Positions 25,623-33,802 of a stretch of DNA of 39,377 bases are shown piece by piece; position 1 is the stretch's first letter, and every line of letters begins with the position of its first letter. The notes under the pieces were generated by a model. It worked only from the letters and a program-made list of their open reading frames with translations. It ran no database searches and was not told where the DNA came from. The translations under genes were made by a program, and so were the position numbers. The stretch comes from UBA3537 sp965658025 (GTDB lineage Bacteria > Bacteroidota > Bacteroidia > Flavobacteriales > Flavobacteriaceae): positions 1 through 39,377 of the forward strand of contig CBFHQL010000016.1 of NCBI GenBank assembly GCA_965658025.1, read 5' to 3'.

Positions 25623-26324
25623 TTAGTATGAAACCTTTAGTTTGATTTTTGAAGAATCTAAGTTAAGTTCATCAATATGGCCTAAAATTTTACGATCATC
25701 AGAGATTAAGTGTGCATGAAAGAAACTATCGTGATGCGTAAAAACAGCCTTATGATTTCGAGAAAAAAAACCGATCAAAGATCCACTAATGTTTTCGAAA
25801 TCATACTGAGTCAACCCTTGGTGTGCTTCATCTGGTGATGATACTGTCTTGCCCTTTGGAAGATTCACACTGTGAAGTTTAATGTCTTCAAATACGCCAT
25901 CAATACGCACCAATAATGGTTGGTCATAATTTTTATACACTGAATCGATATGTTCTTCAATTCCTTTTAGTGAATAATTTGTAGCAGTTAATTCAATAAC
26001 TTTTAGATTACTATTGGATGTGTACACAAAGAATGGAGCGCTGGCCGAAGGAACTTTATTTACCTCGTGTGAAATACTATCAATAACCTTCGATACAAAT
26101 GTTTGTCCTTCAAATACTACTATTTCTCCTTTTAAAAACTCAATAGGTCCTAATCCATAGGTTTCTTTGTAATTTAATGAATCTGTTGCAATCTTGCCTT
26201 TTAATTCTCCTTTCCACATCACATCTCTCATTTCACCTACAACCTTGATAGAAGAAGTGTTAGTCGATTTGGTACACGAGGCAAACAGAAGCACGGAAAA
26301 GATGTAAATAATATTTTTTAACAT
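25623..26324 (-). CDS. Alpha-acetolactate decarboxylase-like lipoprotein
   Basis: A 233-aa protein with a lipoprotein signal (lipidated C17 in LLFASC). The rest is the acetolactate decarboxylase fold: YGLGPIEFLKGEIVVFEG with E67, VRIDGVFEDIKLHS with R140, and the zinc triad H203-x-H205 in FFHAHLISDD plus H216 in LGHIDEL, the same order and spacing as in Bacillus-type enzymes. The reaction would be acetolactate to acetoin plus CO2. All visible active-site residues are kept, so the protein is probably active, but outside the cytoplasm. It sits 63 bp after the formylglycine-enzyme gene in the rhamnose operon. Confidence 0.88.
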   Translation of the reverse strand: MLKNIIYIFSVLLFASCTKSTNTSSIKVVGEMRDVMWKGELKGKIATDSLNYKETYGLGPIEFLKGEIVVFEGQTFVSKVIDSISHEVNKVPSASAPFFVYTSNSNLKVIELTATNYSLKGIEEHIDSVYKNYDQPLLVRIDGVFEDIKLHSVNLPKGKTVSSPDEAHQGLTQYDFENISGSLIGFFSRNHKAVFTHHDSFFHAHLISDDRKILGHIDELNLDSSKIKLKVSY

Positions 26325-26387
26325 GCTGTAAAAATAAAAAAACGGTTACACTTTTATAAAAGAATCACTCAAAGCTTAGTGGTGAGT

Positions 26388-27446
26388 TTAATGTAGCATA
26401 TTTTTAGTTGCTACAGTTCTAAAACCTGAATGGTCTGAGCTAGAATCTGGACTCGTACCCATTTTAGCAGAAATTCTAAAACTTGCACAATAAGAGGCAT
26501 TACATAAAAATGAGCCCCCTTTTATAATATGTTCTAGTTGGTACGGATTACTAGGGCTATAGGATTTATCTGCACCTTTTGGGTTTTTAGACACCTTGGA
26601 AATATCGAGTTCTTTGTAGTAATTTACGTTAAATAAGTCACTTGTTAGTTCCCACACGTTCCCAAGCATATCATAAATACCAATTGAATTGGGATCGAAA
26701 GATTTTACTGGAGCGATAGATTCAAAACCATCCCGAGAATCATTTTTGACAGGAAAAACACCTTGCCAAGTATTGGCCTTTTGATCTAAAATATCGGGAT
26801 TATTCCCCCAAGTATAAATACTGTTCGACCTGGTACCCAAAGCTGCGGCTTCCCACTCAGCTTCAGTTGGTAAACGTCGGTTTGCCCATTTACAATATGC
26901 CATGGCATCTTCGTATGCAATATGCACTACTGGATAATTGTCTTTACCTTCGATGGAACTATTTGGTCCTTGTGGATGTTTCCAGTTGGCTCCAATCTTC
27001 CATGTCCACCATTGTAAATAATTACCCATAGAGGCTATTTTGTTAACATTTTTGTTAAAAATTAAACTACCAGGCTGCAAGAGAGAATCGTGGGGTTTTG
27101 GAGTCCCTACTGGTAAGTTTTCCTTCATTACTTCCCAATCAATTTCTCGTTCTGCAACTGTTTTATAGTTAGTTTCTTTAACAAACTTCTTGAACTGCTT
27201 GTTGGTTACTTCTGTGATATCAATAAAAAAGCCGTCTACATATACTTGATGTGCTGGTTGTTCTCTAGGCATAGCATACTGATCACCTTTTTTGGCACCT
27301 TGTGTAAATGTTTTACTTTCTACCCAAACCATGCCAATTGGTGCCTGAGTAGGCTTACTCTTTACCTCTTCTTTACAGGAAGTAAAACTGTAAATTGTAA
27401 AAACAATAAGACTAAGCTTTATTTTAAAAAATAAATTTCTACTCAT
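26388..27446 (-). CDS. Formylglycine-generating enzyme (SUMF1-like), lipoprotein
   Basis: A 352-aa protein with a lipoprotein signal (lipidated C24 in FTSC). The FGE-sulfatase domain covers most of it: MVWVESKTFTQGA, VYVDGFFIDITEVTNKQF, KWANRRLPTEAEWEAAA, YDMLGNVWELTSD, and GGSFLCNASYCASFRISAK near the end. C315 and C320 have the spacing of the copper-binding catalytic pair of true FGEs, which many SUMF1-fold relatives lack. It would convert a Cys of a sulfatase to formylglycine using O2. No sulfatase lies in the window. It precedes the mutarotase gene by 47 bp in the operon. Confidence 0.85.
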   Translation of the reverse strand: MSRNLFFKIKLSLIVFTIYSFTSCKEEVKSKPTQAPIGMVWVESKTFTQGAKKGDQYAMPREQPAHQVYVDGFFIDITEVTNKQFKKFVKETNYKTVAEREIDWEVMKENLPVGTPKPHDSLLQPGSLIFNKNVNKIASMGNYLQWWTWKIGANWKHPQGPNSSIEGKDNYPVVHIAYEDAMAYCKWANRRLPTEAEWEAAALGTRSNSIYTWGNNPDILDQKANTWQGVFPVKNDSRDGFESIAPVKSFDPNSIGIYDMLGNVWELTSDLFNVNYYKELDISKVSKNPKGADKSYSPSNPYQLEHIIKGGSFLCNASYCASFRISAKMGTSPDSSSDHSGFRTVATKNMLH

Positions 27447-27493
27447 AAGATAAAGTCGTTGTAAAACATTCGCGATTTTCTAAATCTAAAAAA

Positions 27494-28396
27494 TTAAATG
27501 TTATTTACGGTTAAAAACCATCCTATTTCATAATTCTCTTTAGGTTTTAGCTTTTTTAGACCAATTCCATTATTAAAGCTATCTGAAACACCAGTTGTTG
27601 GTTCTATAGCGATCATGTCAGGGTGTGGTGGTGTATAGAGTTGTAAAAAACTATTCGCCTCAGAACAATCCATAGTGAGTGTATATTTTGGAGTTTTAAA
27701 ATTAATCGTACTGGTTTTCAACACAAAACAAGTATCTAGATATTGATCCTTAACCTCTACTAAACCAAAATTTTCATCTACCTCAAGGCCTTCAGTAATG
27801 CAGCGGTCGTTTAAAACCAGCTTCTGATTTGAATCAAAAATAACTGAGCTATTGTATCGATCAGAGCTAAGGAAGTAAGGATGCCATCCCAAAGTAAATG
27901 GGAAAGTCTTTAAATCTGTGTTCTTTATTTCTACAACTAAATTCAAGGACGTATGAGTTAATATGTATTTCAGCTGAATTTTGTAGGTGTAAGGAAAGCC
28001 TTCTGTATGGTTGTCTTCAACATAAGTCAATACAACTGACACATAATCTTCTTTAATATCACTCTCTAACAACACGAACTCTTTGTTGTAAACTAATCCG
28101 TGCAAGGCATTGTTCAATTTCTTTTCGTTTATATCAAGTTGATGCCATTCATTTTCAAATTCATAACGACCATCTTTTATTCTATTTGCGAAGGGAAATA
28201 AGATTGAAGAGGCATAGGTTTTGGAATAATCTGACTCTTTCATCTCACGAATAAGTTGATGACCCCCTAATACTAATTCTTTTAATCTAGCGCCTTGATT
28301 TAATTGAATTTTAGCGAAAGTTGTTGTTTTAGAATTAGAAATTTCAATATTATTTTGATTCGTTATTTCACAATATTGTTGTTTGACTTGAAACAT
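27494..28396 (-). CDS. Aldose 1-epimerase (mutarotase), probably for rhamnose
   Basis: A 300-aa galactose-mutarotase-like beta-sandwich protein. The catalytic His residues are in NALHGLVYNKEF and TLGWHPYFLSS, and the catalytic Glu in MIAIEPTTGVSDSF. No signal peptide, so it is cytoplasmic. In a rhamnose operon it would speed conversion between alpha and beta anomers before the isomerase. It lies between the permease (51 bp) and the formylglycine-enzyme gene. Sequence cannot separate it from GalM proteins acting on other sugars. Confidence 0.85.
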   Translation of the reverse strand: MFQVKQQYCEITNQNNIEISNSKTTTFAKIQLNQGARLKELVLGGHQLIREMKESDYSKTYASSILFPFANRIKDGRYEFENEWHQLDINEKKLNNALHGLVYNKEFVLLESDIKEDYVSVVLTYVEDNHTEGFPYTYKIQLKYILTHTSLNLVVEIKNTDLKTFPFTLGWHPYFLSSDRYNSSVIFDSNQKLVLNDRCITEGLEVDENFGLVEVKDQYLDTCFVLKTSTINFKTPKYTLTMDCSEANSFLQLYTPPHPDMIAIEPTTGVSDSFNNGIGLKKLKPKENYEIGWFLTVNNI

Positions 28397-28447
28397 AATG
28401 TCAATTCCTTATTAATCCTTTGGACTGCTGTGTAGTTGCAATAGGGA

Positions 28448-29854
28448 TTATGACTTTTGAAAATATTTACTAAATACCAAAAACAACACGCCGCACATTA
28501 GCCAAGCTGGTAATGTCACAAAAGATAAAAACACATCAAATTGTACTGAAATAAAATAAAATAATCCAAAACTTATACCCCAGGCCAAAAATACCGATCG
28601 GTTGAACGATAAGTTTGCCTTTTCTGCGTAATTTTTTATTATTCCCAATTTTTTTGAAAAGAAATGCTCAAAAACAATCACAGCACCAAATGGAGCGAGT
28701 ATAAACCCATACAATGCAACAAACCCAAGAAGTTTCATAGCAAATGCTGGAAACAACCCAGCGATTGTTGCAATTCCTCCTGCGATTATGGTAATCCAAA
28801 ATGTTGACACTTTAGGGATAATAGCCTGAAAGGCTAACCCTGCTCTATATATTGTAGGATTTGCTGTTGTCCAACCAGCCAAAACGACAGCAATGATTCC
28901 AAATACACCAATTGCTTTATTGGCTAATGGGCCTGGTGCAACCGGTGGGGCTTCTCCATTTGAAAGAAAAGCCTGGGCCTCTGGTGATTTTAAATACACC
29001 GCATATAATAGCGCTGCCGCAATCCAAGCCATGTAGTGACCAACATACATTCCTGCAGCAGTAGTCCACCCCGCTTTGGCGTTGTCAGCAAATCTAAATA
29101 CCGATAAATCAGACATACCAATATGCATCGCGCCATTGGCAAACCATGACCATATTACAACATGCCAGAAAGTAAATTTTATTTGTCCTGGGAATGGTTC
29201 AGAGCCCTCCCCCCAAATATTCCAAAAATCGGAGAAACTAGATACGCCCAATTGATTTAGTGCCACAATGCCACAAGCAAGAAACGCAACTACAATAATT
29301 GGGGACATCCAATTAGCGGCTTTGGTCACAGTATCATATCCCCTAGCCGCGATAATTGATATTACTGCACCAATTAATATAACTATGATAACCCAAGTCA
29401 ACCCATTTGGCGTCGTATCAGTTAGTTTTGGCATAGGCATGTCAAAAGGAACGCCTACTGCAGTGGCTGAAACGGTAATCATAGAGCCTGCTAAAAAGCA
29501 AAATAAGATACCATTAGCAAGGTTATAACCTGTTACTAATTTCTTTCCACAAATTTTCTCAAGTTGATAGTAGAGTGTTAGTCTATTTTTAACAGCGATT
29601 TCTGCGGTTAGATATCGCCAACTTAATACAGCCAACAAATTACCAAGTAATAGACCAATAATTAAATCAAAAGCGCTTACTCCAGCAGTTAAAAACAATG
29701 GACCAATCATAAATTCAGTACCGGCTGCGTGCTCTCCTGCATACATGCCTAAAAAGCTCTTCCAACTTTTAAATCTTGATTTGGGAACAGGTGTTCTTTC
29801 TAATTCACCTCCCGTATTATTTTCGATATGTTGTTCTGTATTAGTATGACTCAT
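28448..29854 (-). CDS. NCS1-family permease, candidate rhamnose transporter
   Basis: A 468-aa inner-membrane protein with about 12 hydrophobic segments and the fold signs of the nucleobase:cation symporter-1 family (LFLTAGVSAFDLIIGLLLGNLL, the AGWTTANPTIYRAGLAFQ segment, GFILAPFGAVIVFEHFF). The cytoplasmic N-terminus is hydrophilic. Known members carry cytosine, purines, allantoin or hydantoins. Here it is the only membrane transporter in an L-rhamnose operon, flanked by an L-lactate-type dehydrogenase (40 bp) and a mutarotase (51 bp), so a sugar or sugar acid substrate is a reasonable guess. No experimental precedent is known to me. Confidence 0.8.
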   Translation of the reverse strand: MSHTNTEQHIENNTGGELERTPVPKSRFKSWKSFLGMYAGEHAAGTEFMIGPLFLTAGVSAFDLIIGLLLGNLLAVLSWRYLTAEIAVKNRLTLYYQLEKICGKKLVTGYNLANGILFCFLAGSMITVSATAVGVPFDMPMPKLTDTTPNGLTWVIIVILIGAVISIIAARGYDTVTKAANWMSPIIVVAFLACGIVALNQLGVSSFSDFWNIWGEGSEPFPGQIKFTFWHVVIWSWFANGAMHIGMSDLSVFRFADNAKAGWTTAAGMYVGHYMAWIAAALLYAVYLKSPEAQAFLSNGEAPPVAPGPLANKAIGVFGIIAVVLAGWTTANPTIYRAGLAFQAIIPKVSTFWITIIAGGIATIAGLFPAFAMKLLGFVALYGFILAPFGAVIVFEHFFSKKLGIIKNYAEKANLSFNRSVFLAWGISFGLFYFISVQFDVFLSFVTLPAWLMCGVLFLVFSKYFQKS

Positions 29855-29894
29855 GTCATTTGGTTTTTGTTAGTTAGTTTTAGCTTTTTCGGTG

Positions 29895-31043
29895 TTATGT
29901 GATTAAATGCTCAGGAAAGTCTGTGGTTTTTTCGCAACACAACTGTTCCATTACTTGCTGCAATTCTGTTTTTAACAAAGAAATGGTATGATCTCCTCCT
30001 TTATTTCCCAAAGCTGAAACGCCGTACATAAAAGAGCGCCCCATAAAAGTAAATTTAGCACCACTGGCCATTGTTCTGGCTATATCTGGTCCAGAACGAA
30101 TACCACTATCCATCATTACTTCTATTTGATCTCCATATTTTTCAGCAATAGTTGTTAGTGGTTTAATTGCAGATTGTCCAGCGTCCAGCTGTCGTCCGCC
30201 ATGGTTGGAGACAATTATACCGTCGAGCCCTAATCGTATGGCTTCTTCTGTATCATACTCTGAAGCAACGCCTTTAAGGACCAATTTTCCTTTCCACATG
30301 TCTCTAATTGGTTTTATCTTTTCTTCGTTTAGGCGTCCGCTAAACGTTTGATCCATAAACTTACCTAATTGTTTTAGATCCAGATTTTTTGGCATATATG
30401 GCTTTAGTACTTCAAAATTAGGAATACCATGCTTCAACGTTTGCAAACTCCAATGAGGGCGGCCAAACGCTTGTAAAATATTACTCAAATTCATTTTGGG
30501 CGGCATCGCTAATCCGTTTCTAATGTCTCTTGGTCGAAATCCAAAGGTTGGCACGTCACACAGAATCACTAAAACAGGACATTCAGCAGCTTCTGCTCTT
30601 TTTATGATATCGTCACGAAGTTTGTTTTCTGTTGGATGGTATAGTTGAAACCAAGCTTTTCCTTCAGTTAACTCACTAGCACGTTCAATACTTGTAGTGG
30701 TAACGGTACTCAATATAAATGGAATATTGTGATTGAAAGCGGCCTTGGCTAAAATTTCTGGAGAATTGGGCCACATAAGACCTTGAAGACCAACAGGTGC
30801 TATACCAAATGGGGCATCATATTCTATACCGAATAAACTTGTTTTTAAGGATGATCCCTGATGTTTTCTTAGATAATTTGGTTTTAATTGAACGTCTCTA
30901 ATTTCAGATGTATTTCTTATTAAATTAACATCTTCATTACAGCCTCCATCAAGATATTCAAAAGCAAATTTTGGAATTTTTTTTCGGGCTTTTATTCTTA
31001 AATCTGCAATTGATGGGTAGCGTGTATCTAACTTCATGATCAT
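29895..31043 (-). CDS. FMN-dependent L-2-hydroxyacid (lactate) dehydrogenase
   Basis: A 382-aa TIM-barrel flavoenzyme of the glycolate-oxidase/LldD family. Catalytic residues by alignment of motifs: Y30 in FEYLDGG, Y135 in FQLYHP, K257 in LVLKGVA, H281 and R284 in SNHGGRQLDA. It would oxidise L-lactate, the product of rhamnose breakdown by the aldolase-dehydrogenase fusion, to pyruvate, feeding electrons to quinones. Starts at the ATG at 31043; a second ATG at 31037 is equally possible. It begins 3 bp after the kinase stop. Oxidase versus dehydrogenase cannot be told. Confidence 0.85.
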   Translation of the reverse strand: MIMKLDTRYPSIADLRIKARKKIPKFAFEYLDGGCNEDVNLIRNTSEIRDVQLKPNYLRKHQGSSLKTSLFGIEYDAPFGIAPVGLQGLMWPNSPEILAKAAFNHNIPFILSTVTTTSIERASELTEGKAWFQLYHPTENKLRDDIIKRAEAAECPVLVILCDVPTFGFRPRDIRNGLAMPPKMNLSNILQAFGRPHWSLQTLKHGIPNFEVLKPYMPKNLDLKQLGKFMDQTFSGRLNEEKIKPIRDMWKGKLVLKGVASEYDTEEAIRLGLDGIIVSNHGGRQLDAGQSAIKPLTTIAEKYGDQIEVMMDSGIRSGPDIARTMASGAKFTFMGRSFMYGVSALGNKGGDHTISLLKTELQQVMEQLCCEKTTDFPEHLIT

Positions 31044-31046
31044 ATT

Positions 31047-32417
31047 TTATTTTATAATGAAAGGCACATGTTTTTTTAGTGCATAATTCTTTTTTAAAAA
31101 TTTTGAGTTGAGCTTGGTATCCGAAATAGATATCGCAGCTCCTAATGCAGACCCTAATGATGCATCGGTTGTTCTTAAATTTTTTCCTCTAAAATGATGC
31201 GATAACAATTTAATATAAATATCATTATTACTAAAGCCACCGTCAACATATATTTGTTCAATTTCATTATCGCCGATTGCTTCCTTGATACTATTTATTT
31301 GTAAAAGCACGAGTTCTATCATCAACTGATGGTAGGAATAATCGTATTTATCGCTAGTAAGACGTGTTTCGGATGGCATATTTTGGTCAGAAATACTTTC
31401 CCATTTAAAAGAATACCTAAAATCTTGCATGATTTCTGAATACGTATCGTAATTGAATTTCACCAATCTGTGATAGTTATCATCGACACCAAAGTGTTTA
31501 TCTAATTTGGCAACTTGCAGCTTGTATTCGTTCCCTAAAAACAAACGTGAAGCAATTACAGGTTTACCATTTATGCGCATATAGTTTAGGCTATCTTTAT
31601 TAGAATTGACTTCATTTAGTTGATTTGTAAATGGATTAAAAACAATGCTCCAAGTTCCAGTTGAAACTAAGACAAACTTGGTTTTTATACTTCTCACATA
31701 AGGCAGCAAAGCCGCAGAACTATCGTGTATACCAACACCAATTTTAATACGATTACCGTTATAATTCATATTAATACTTGTTTCTGTTGATACTATTGGC
31801 GGTAAAATACTAATTAACCCCTCCTTATAAACCCACGAATGATAATCTTTCCTTTTGTAATCCCATAACGCTGTGTGACATCCTATACTGGTGTATTCAC
31901 TAAGAGGGACCCCGGTAAAGATATAGCTTAGGTACTGCGGTAAATGTAACGAATATTTAATCTTTTTGAATAGTTCTGGATTTTCTTTCTTTAACCAATA
32001 TAGCTGCAATCCAGAATTTAACATGCTAAGGTCTCCACAACCTGTAACATTAAGAAATTCGTCTTTGGGACCGTAGGATTCAAAGAACGAATCCACAATT
32101 CGCTGTGGGAGAGGTTTGGTATAGTTATATAATGGTGTCAAAGGATTCCCGTTTTTGTCTAAATGGACTAAACTGGCACCGTAGGTTGAAAAATTTATAG
32201 CCGTTATGTGAAATTTTTTGGCTTCAAGGATACGATCAAATACACTTTTTAACCATTTTTGAAGTGCTAGAAGGTTTTCCGTTGGATGCCCATCTTCATC
32301 TTCAATTTCGTCAAAAGAAATATATTCTTTATGTACTTCTTTGAAGTCTTTATCGAACAAGAAGAATTTCTTATTGGTTTTGCCTATGTCAAAAACTGCT
32401 GTAACTTCTGGCTTCAT
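31047..32417 (-). CDS. rhaB: FGGY-family L-rhamnulose kinase
   Basis: A 456-aa sugar kinase of the FGGY/ASKHA fold. FDIGKTNKKFFLFD is the phosphate-1 loop, LVSTGTWSIVFNPF and YVDGGFSNNDIYIKLL are the later nucleotide-binding motifs, and GSALGAAI ends the domain. I start at the ATG at 32417 (MKPEVTAVFD); a TTG at 32444 would overlap the isomerase gene and add nine residues not needed for the fold. Position between the isomerase and lactate dehydrogenase points to rhamnulose; fuculose or xylulose kinases look similar. Confidence 0.87.
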   Translation of the reverse strand: MKPEVTAVFDIGKTNKKFFLFDKDFKEVHKEYISFDEIEDEDGHPTENLLALQKWLKSVFDRILEAKKFHITAINFSTYGASLVHLDKNGNPLTPLYNYTKPLPQRIVDSFFESYGPKDEFLNVTGCGDLSMLNSGLQLYWLKKENPELFKKIKYSLHLPQYLSYIFTGVPLSEYTSIGCHTALWDYKRKDYHSWVYKEGLISILPPIVSTETSINMNYNGNRIKIGVGIHDSSAALLPYVRSIKTKFVLVSTGTWSIVFNPFTNQLNEVNSNKDSLNYMRINGKPVIASRLFLGNEYKLQVAKLDKHFGVDDNYHRLVKFNYDTYSEIMQDFRYSFKWESISDQNMPSETRLTSDKYDYSYHQLMIELVLLQINSIKEAIGDNEIEQIYVDGGFSNNDIYIKLLSHHFRGKNLRTTDASLGSALGAAISISDTKLNSKFLKKNYALKKHVPFIIK

Positions 32418-32427
32418 ATTGACAATG

Positions 32428-33726
32428 TTATAGTCCAGTAGCAACTGTATTTTTACCTCTTTCTTTAATCAGCTGAGCTCTTATGCCTAATGCTCTGTAA
32501 GCATCTATGGGTTGTATGGCGCCACCTGCATTCATACGTGCTCTTTCAATTAAAGGCCTCACATCAGTACGGTAGGCATTTTGTAAAATTTCCTGACATT
32601 TAACAACATCGTTATCATTTTGGGCAATTTTTAATAAATTTTGATCTACTAAAAGTGCTTTTGCATAGGCTTCTTGGATGGCTTCCAGCGACTGAATTAG
32701 ATCCTCCAATGGGTCTTTGATATTGTGGCTTGCGTCTATCATCCAAGCTAAATCTGGATTTTGTGGATTGTTCTGCATGCCATAAACCAATTCATTAAAA
32801 ATTAAGAATAAAGCATATGGCTTAATACTACCAACGGTTAAATCGTCATCTCCATATTTGCTGTCATTGAAATGAAAGCCACCAAGTTTACCTTTAAGCT
32901 GTAATATGGCAACAATCTGTTCAATGTTTGTATTGGGCAAATGGTGTCCTAGATCAACGAGCGTATAAGCTTTGTCACCACACCCATTAGCCAACATTAA
33001 TGACGCACCCCAGTCTTGGATTACTGTGCTGTAAAAATTTGGCTCATAAGGTTTGTACTCTACTAATAGTTTCCAATCATCTGGTAAACCTTTGTATATG
33101 TCAATTAAACTATCCTGCGTATTTTGAAATGCAGTCTGAAAATTGTTTTGTCCAGGAAAACTGGAGCCATCTGCCAGCCAAACTGTTAGAGCTTTAGAAC
33201 CTAATTTATCACCTATTTTGATGACGTCTAAATTATGTTGAATTGCTTGATCTCTGACTGCTTTACTCGTATTACTCAAGGAACCATATTTGTAACTTTC
33301 GGCTGAATTGATTTGATCTTGAAAGGTATTGGAATTTACAGCGTCAAATTTTATGCTTAAAGCATCGGCTTTTTCTTTAATTGCCTTGTAATCTGAAGGT
33401 ATATCCCATGGAATATGCATAGAAACTGCACCTGCTGTTTGTGTTAGTTGGTGTATTATCCCTATATCTTCGATTTTTTGTTCAAGATTAGTAGGCTCGC
33501 CATAAAATGAAAAACGTCCAAACCGTGTGCCTCCAGCTCCTAGCGCCCAGCTTGGGATAGCAACCTGAAATTCAGACAATCTGGAAACGATTTCTGAGAG
33601 ATTATGATTTTGTTTCGTTAAGCTCTGAGCCAAAAAGTCAAATCTTTCGTTATGGCTTTGTAGTTCATTTTTATTGTATTCAGAAATTTGATTTTTATTT
33701 ATTTCCATAGCTGTAAAATTATTCAT
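32428..33726 (-). CDS. rhaI: L-rhamnose isomerase, Pseudomonas type
   Basis: A 432-aa TIM-barrel metalloenzyme converting L-rhamnose to L-rhamnulose. The four metal-binding residues are E223 (LLVEYKPYEP), D258 (TLVDLGHH), H285 (GGFHFND) and D331 (WMIDASHN); they keep the spacing of the Pseudomonas stutzeri enzyme (219, 254, 281, 327), a constant offset of 4. It is not the E. coli RhaA type. The ATG at 33726 is taken; a second ATG at 33708 gives a slightly shorter protein. The kinase gene starts 10 bp downstream. Confidence 0.92.
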   Translation of the reverse strand: MNNFTAMEINKNQISEYNKNELQSHNERFDFLAQSLTKQNHNLSEIVSRLSEFQVAIPSWALGAGGTRFGRFSFYGEPTNLEQKIEDIGIIHQLTQTAGAVSMHIPWDIPSDYKAIKEKADALSIKFDAVNSNTFQDQINSAESYKYGSLSNTSKAVRDQAIQHNLDVIKIGDKLGSKALTVWLADGSSFPGQNNFQTAFQNTQDSLIDIYKGLPDDWKLLVEYKPYEPNFYSTVIQDWGASLMLANGCGDKAYTLVDLGHHLPNTNIEQIVAILQLKGKLGGFHFNDSKYGDDDLTVGSIKPYALFLIFNELVYGMQNNPQNPDLAWMIDASHNIKDPLEDLIQSLEAIQEAYAKALLVDQNLLKIAQNDNDVVKCQEILQNAYRTDVRPLIERARMNAGGAIQPIDAYRALGIRAQLIKERGKNTVATGL

Positions 33727-33802
33727 AAAAAAGAAACTTCCAATACTTCAGTCAGAACTTTTGGAAGTTTTCTCCACTTAATTAAATCACTTTTTTGTTT
33801 AA

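Noticed and set aside
32418..32444. TTG start for the kinase overlapping the isomerase gene
   Set aside because: The ATG at 32417 begins directly before the phosphate loop and leaves a normal 10-bp gap.
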